Of a stretch of 64,000 nucleotides of DNA, positions 62,617 to 64,000 are shown one piece after another. Source of the stretch: Monosporascus cannonballus (Eukaryota > Ascomycota > Sordariomycetes > Xylariales); NCBI GenBank assembly GCA_004154925.1, contig QJNS01000244.1, positions 1-64,000 of the forward strand, read 5' to 3'. Below the pieces are notes generated by a model. It did no database searches. It was not told the DNA's origin and saw only the letters and a list, made by a program, of their open reading frames with translations. The position numbers and the translations under genes were made by a program. Each line of letters starts with the position of its first letter. Positions within the stretch are counted from its first letter, which is position 1.

Positions 62617-63159
62617 GGCGATAAAGGGGTTCGATCTGGAAATGGTCACGGCTCTACTTGGGAGCGCTTTGAGGCCAAGGTAGGAATGAAGACAAGGGGT
62701 GTAAGCGGGGAGGAGCCAGTGGCGTGATTCACAGTAAACAAGGAGTATAGGGGAGCTGGCTTTGAAAGAGAAGCGCGATAGGCAGTCATGATATCCATTG
62801 TGCAAATGAGGAATGAAGACCTGTTCAGAAACCAGTCCAAGACGGCAGTATCTCCTGTTCATCATTATAAGCCCCTGTAACCCATATGATGGACACCTTC
62901 GGGCTGGTATCCAAGGCGCCCGCCTGCGTAAAACCGCATACTCCTTTTCGGAGTCCGGATAATGGGGAGAATAGTCACGACATCGCCGGTTAGTCGGCTG
63001 CACAGAGAGCATAGTACACATTATTCGGACGATATTATATCAAAGGGGCAAGCCACAAACGGCGCCGAATAACGAATTTACGAACCGAGCAATTCCGCCG
63101 ATTAACGGCCTATTCACATGCGCATAACTTATTGTGCAATTTTCACAATTTTGACGACC
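62617..63159. other. Convergent intergenic region
   Basis: It lies between the TMA20 stop and the stop of the minus-strand gene at 63160. No supported gene; the minus frame at 63021-62593 has no features. Confidence 0.5.
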
Positions 63160-63897
63160 TTAATAGTCGACAGCCTCTTCGTCCGCCTCCCGGTCCTCCC
63201 CAGCGAACAGCGCAAGGTCGCCCGCCGCGAGGGCCTCGCCGCCCACGTCCTCCTCTCCGGCGGCGTCGACGAGGGCGCGCAGCGCCGGGTCCATGCTCAA
63301 CGCCTTGGCGGCCAGGAAGGCCGGGTCGCAGTTCAGACGCAACAGGAGACCGAAGCCGGCCAGCGGGAAGCGGCGCACGGCCGGCGGCAGCGCCGAGTAG
63401 GCCTCAAAGGCGTCCCGGATTTCCTCGTACAGGGCTTCGTGGAGGTTCCGGGTCAGAGCGTTGACGGGGATGGCGCCCCAGCTGTCAAAACCGACGAAGT
63501 AGTCCCGCATCATTGCGGCGATGGCGGCCACGACGTCGTCGGGGGGGAGGTGGATGGCAATCTCGTAGTTGCCGTTGCCGTTGTCGCTGGCGGCGTCGTT
63601 GTCGTTGTCGTCGTCGTACGCCACCGCAGAGGGGGAGTCGGGGTAGAGGAAGATCCAGCGGAGCGCGAGCTCCAGCGCGTCGGCGAAGTCCCGCGCCGCG
63701 AACCCGTCCCGGTCCAGGACGCCCAAGGACACGCCGCCGTACATGGCCAGCAGCAAAACCTTCCAGCCGCCGAGCGGCTCGCCCGCGAAGGCCTCCTCGG
63801 ACGCCTCCCAGGCGCCGCCGTCGAACAGCCACGCGAGACCCTGGAACCATGCGAGAGCGTACCTGTGGATGAGGACGGTGACGCCGGCGATCTTCAT
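63160..63897 (-). CDS. Acidic protein of unknown function, 245 residues
   Basis: Not recognised. A single open frame from ATG 63897-63895 to the TAG at 63162-63160, GC-rich and Ala/Asp/Leu-rich. The first 60 residues are hydrophobic/aromatic (ALAWFQGLAWLFDGGAW, then GGWKVLLLAMYGGVSLG) without an obvious cleavage site. A low-complexity Asp/Asn stretch (DDDNDNDAASDNGNGN) lies near residue 100, and the C-terminus is acidic. An acceptor-like GCAG 19-22 bp before the ATG leaves open an upstream exon. Overlapping frames on the plus strand are GC-driven shadows. Confidence 0.65.
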   Translation of the reverse strand: MKIAGVTVLIHRYALAWFQGLAWLFDGGAWEASEEAFAGEPLGGWKVLLLAMYGGVSLGVLDRDGFAARDFADALELALRWIFLYPDSPSAVAYDDDNDNDAASDNGNGNYEIAIHLPPDDVVAAIAAMMRDYFVGFDSWGAIPVNALTRNLHEALYEEIRDAFEAYSALPPAVRRFPLAGFGLLLRLNCDPAFLAAKALSMDPALRALVDAAGEEDVGGEALAAGDLALFAGEDREADEEAVDY

Positions 63898-64000
63898 GGA
63901 GACGACGCGCCTGCATAGCGGTGCATTCAGTTAGCTAAGAAGTACAACTATGAGAGAACGAGGTAAAACAGGGACTCTGTATACAGGTGTGGATAGCTAG

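Noticed and set aside
63118..63918. 266-codon plus frame over the minus gene at 63160-63897
   Set aside because: Composition is dominated by Gly/Val/Arg from GC-rich antisense codons; the minus frame has the better start and protein-like content.

Overview
The window is nuclear DNA of a filamentous ascomycete (Pezizomycotina). The evidence is short spliceosomal introns with CTRAY branch sites, fungal-type housekeeping genes (Rho2 GTPase, mitoribosomal mL40, TMA20), Fot1/pogo, hAT, Ty3/gypsy and Ty1/copia elements, and one very AT-rich block carrying the footprint of repeat-induced point mutation (RIP). I cannot place it below that rank.

Layout. (1) 1-11.4 kb has ordinary base composition. 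It holds the 3' part of a Rho2 GTPase gene whose reading frame needs a 6-nt microexon, then mL40, a 723-residue AT-hook protein, a small two-exon gene of unknown function, a broken coiled-coil gene and a decayed tandem duplication. (2) About 11.5-45.2 kb is a RIP-degraded block with no intact gene. It begins at a lone hAT terminus and contains a Fot1/pogo relic with both terminal repeats. It also contains a nested stack of Ty3/gypsy elements: an old copy (A) was entered by copy B (plus strand) in pol and by copy C (minus strand) near its 3' end. Copy B was later entered by a small TG...CA insertion. Target-site duplications support B, C and three small unmutated insertions. A Ty1/copia element closes the block on the right. 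(3) 45.3-60.8 kb has mixed composition, with decayed coding fragments and several DNA transposons. These include a 1,991-bp hAT-type element and a 194-bp relative, each with a perfect 8-bp target-site duplication, and a 453-bp mariner-type MITE. (4) 60.8-64 kb is genic again: a peptidase-inhibitor I78 family gene, TMA20 and an acidic protein of unknown function.

The likely highlights are the 6-nt microexon in the switch I (effector) region of Rho2, and a histone-H3-like C-terminal half with a long charged tail encoded inside the hAT-type element. The retrotransposon stratigraphy is also readable: insertions made before RIP are full of C-to-T/G-to-A changes, while small insertions inside them are clean.

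All splice sites, domain calls and family assignments were made by eye; no search or computation was run.
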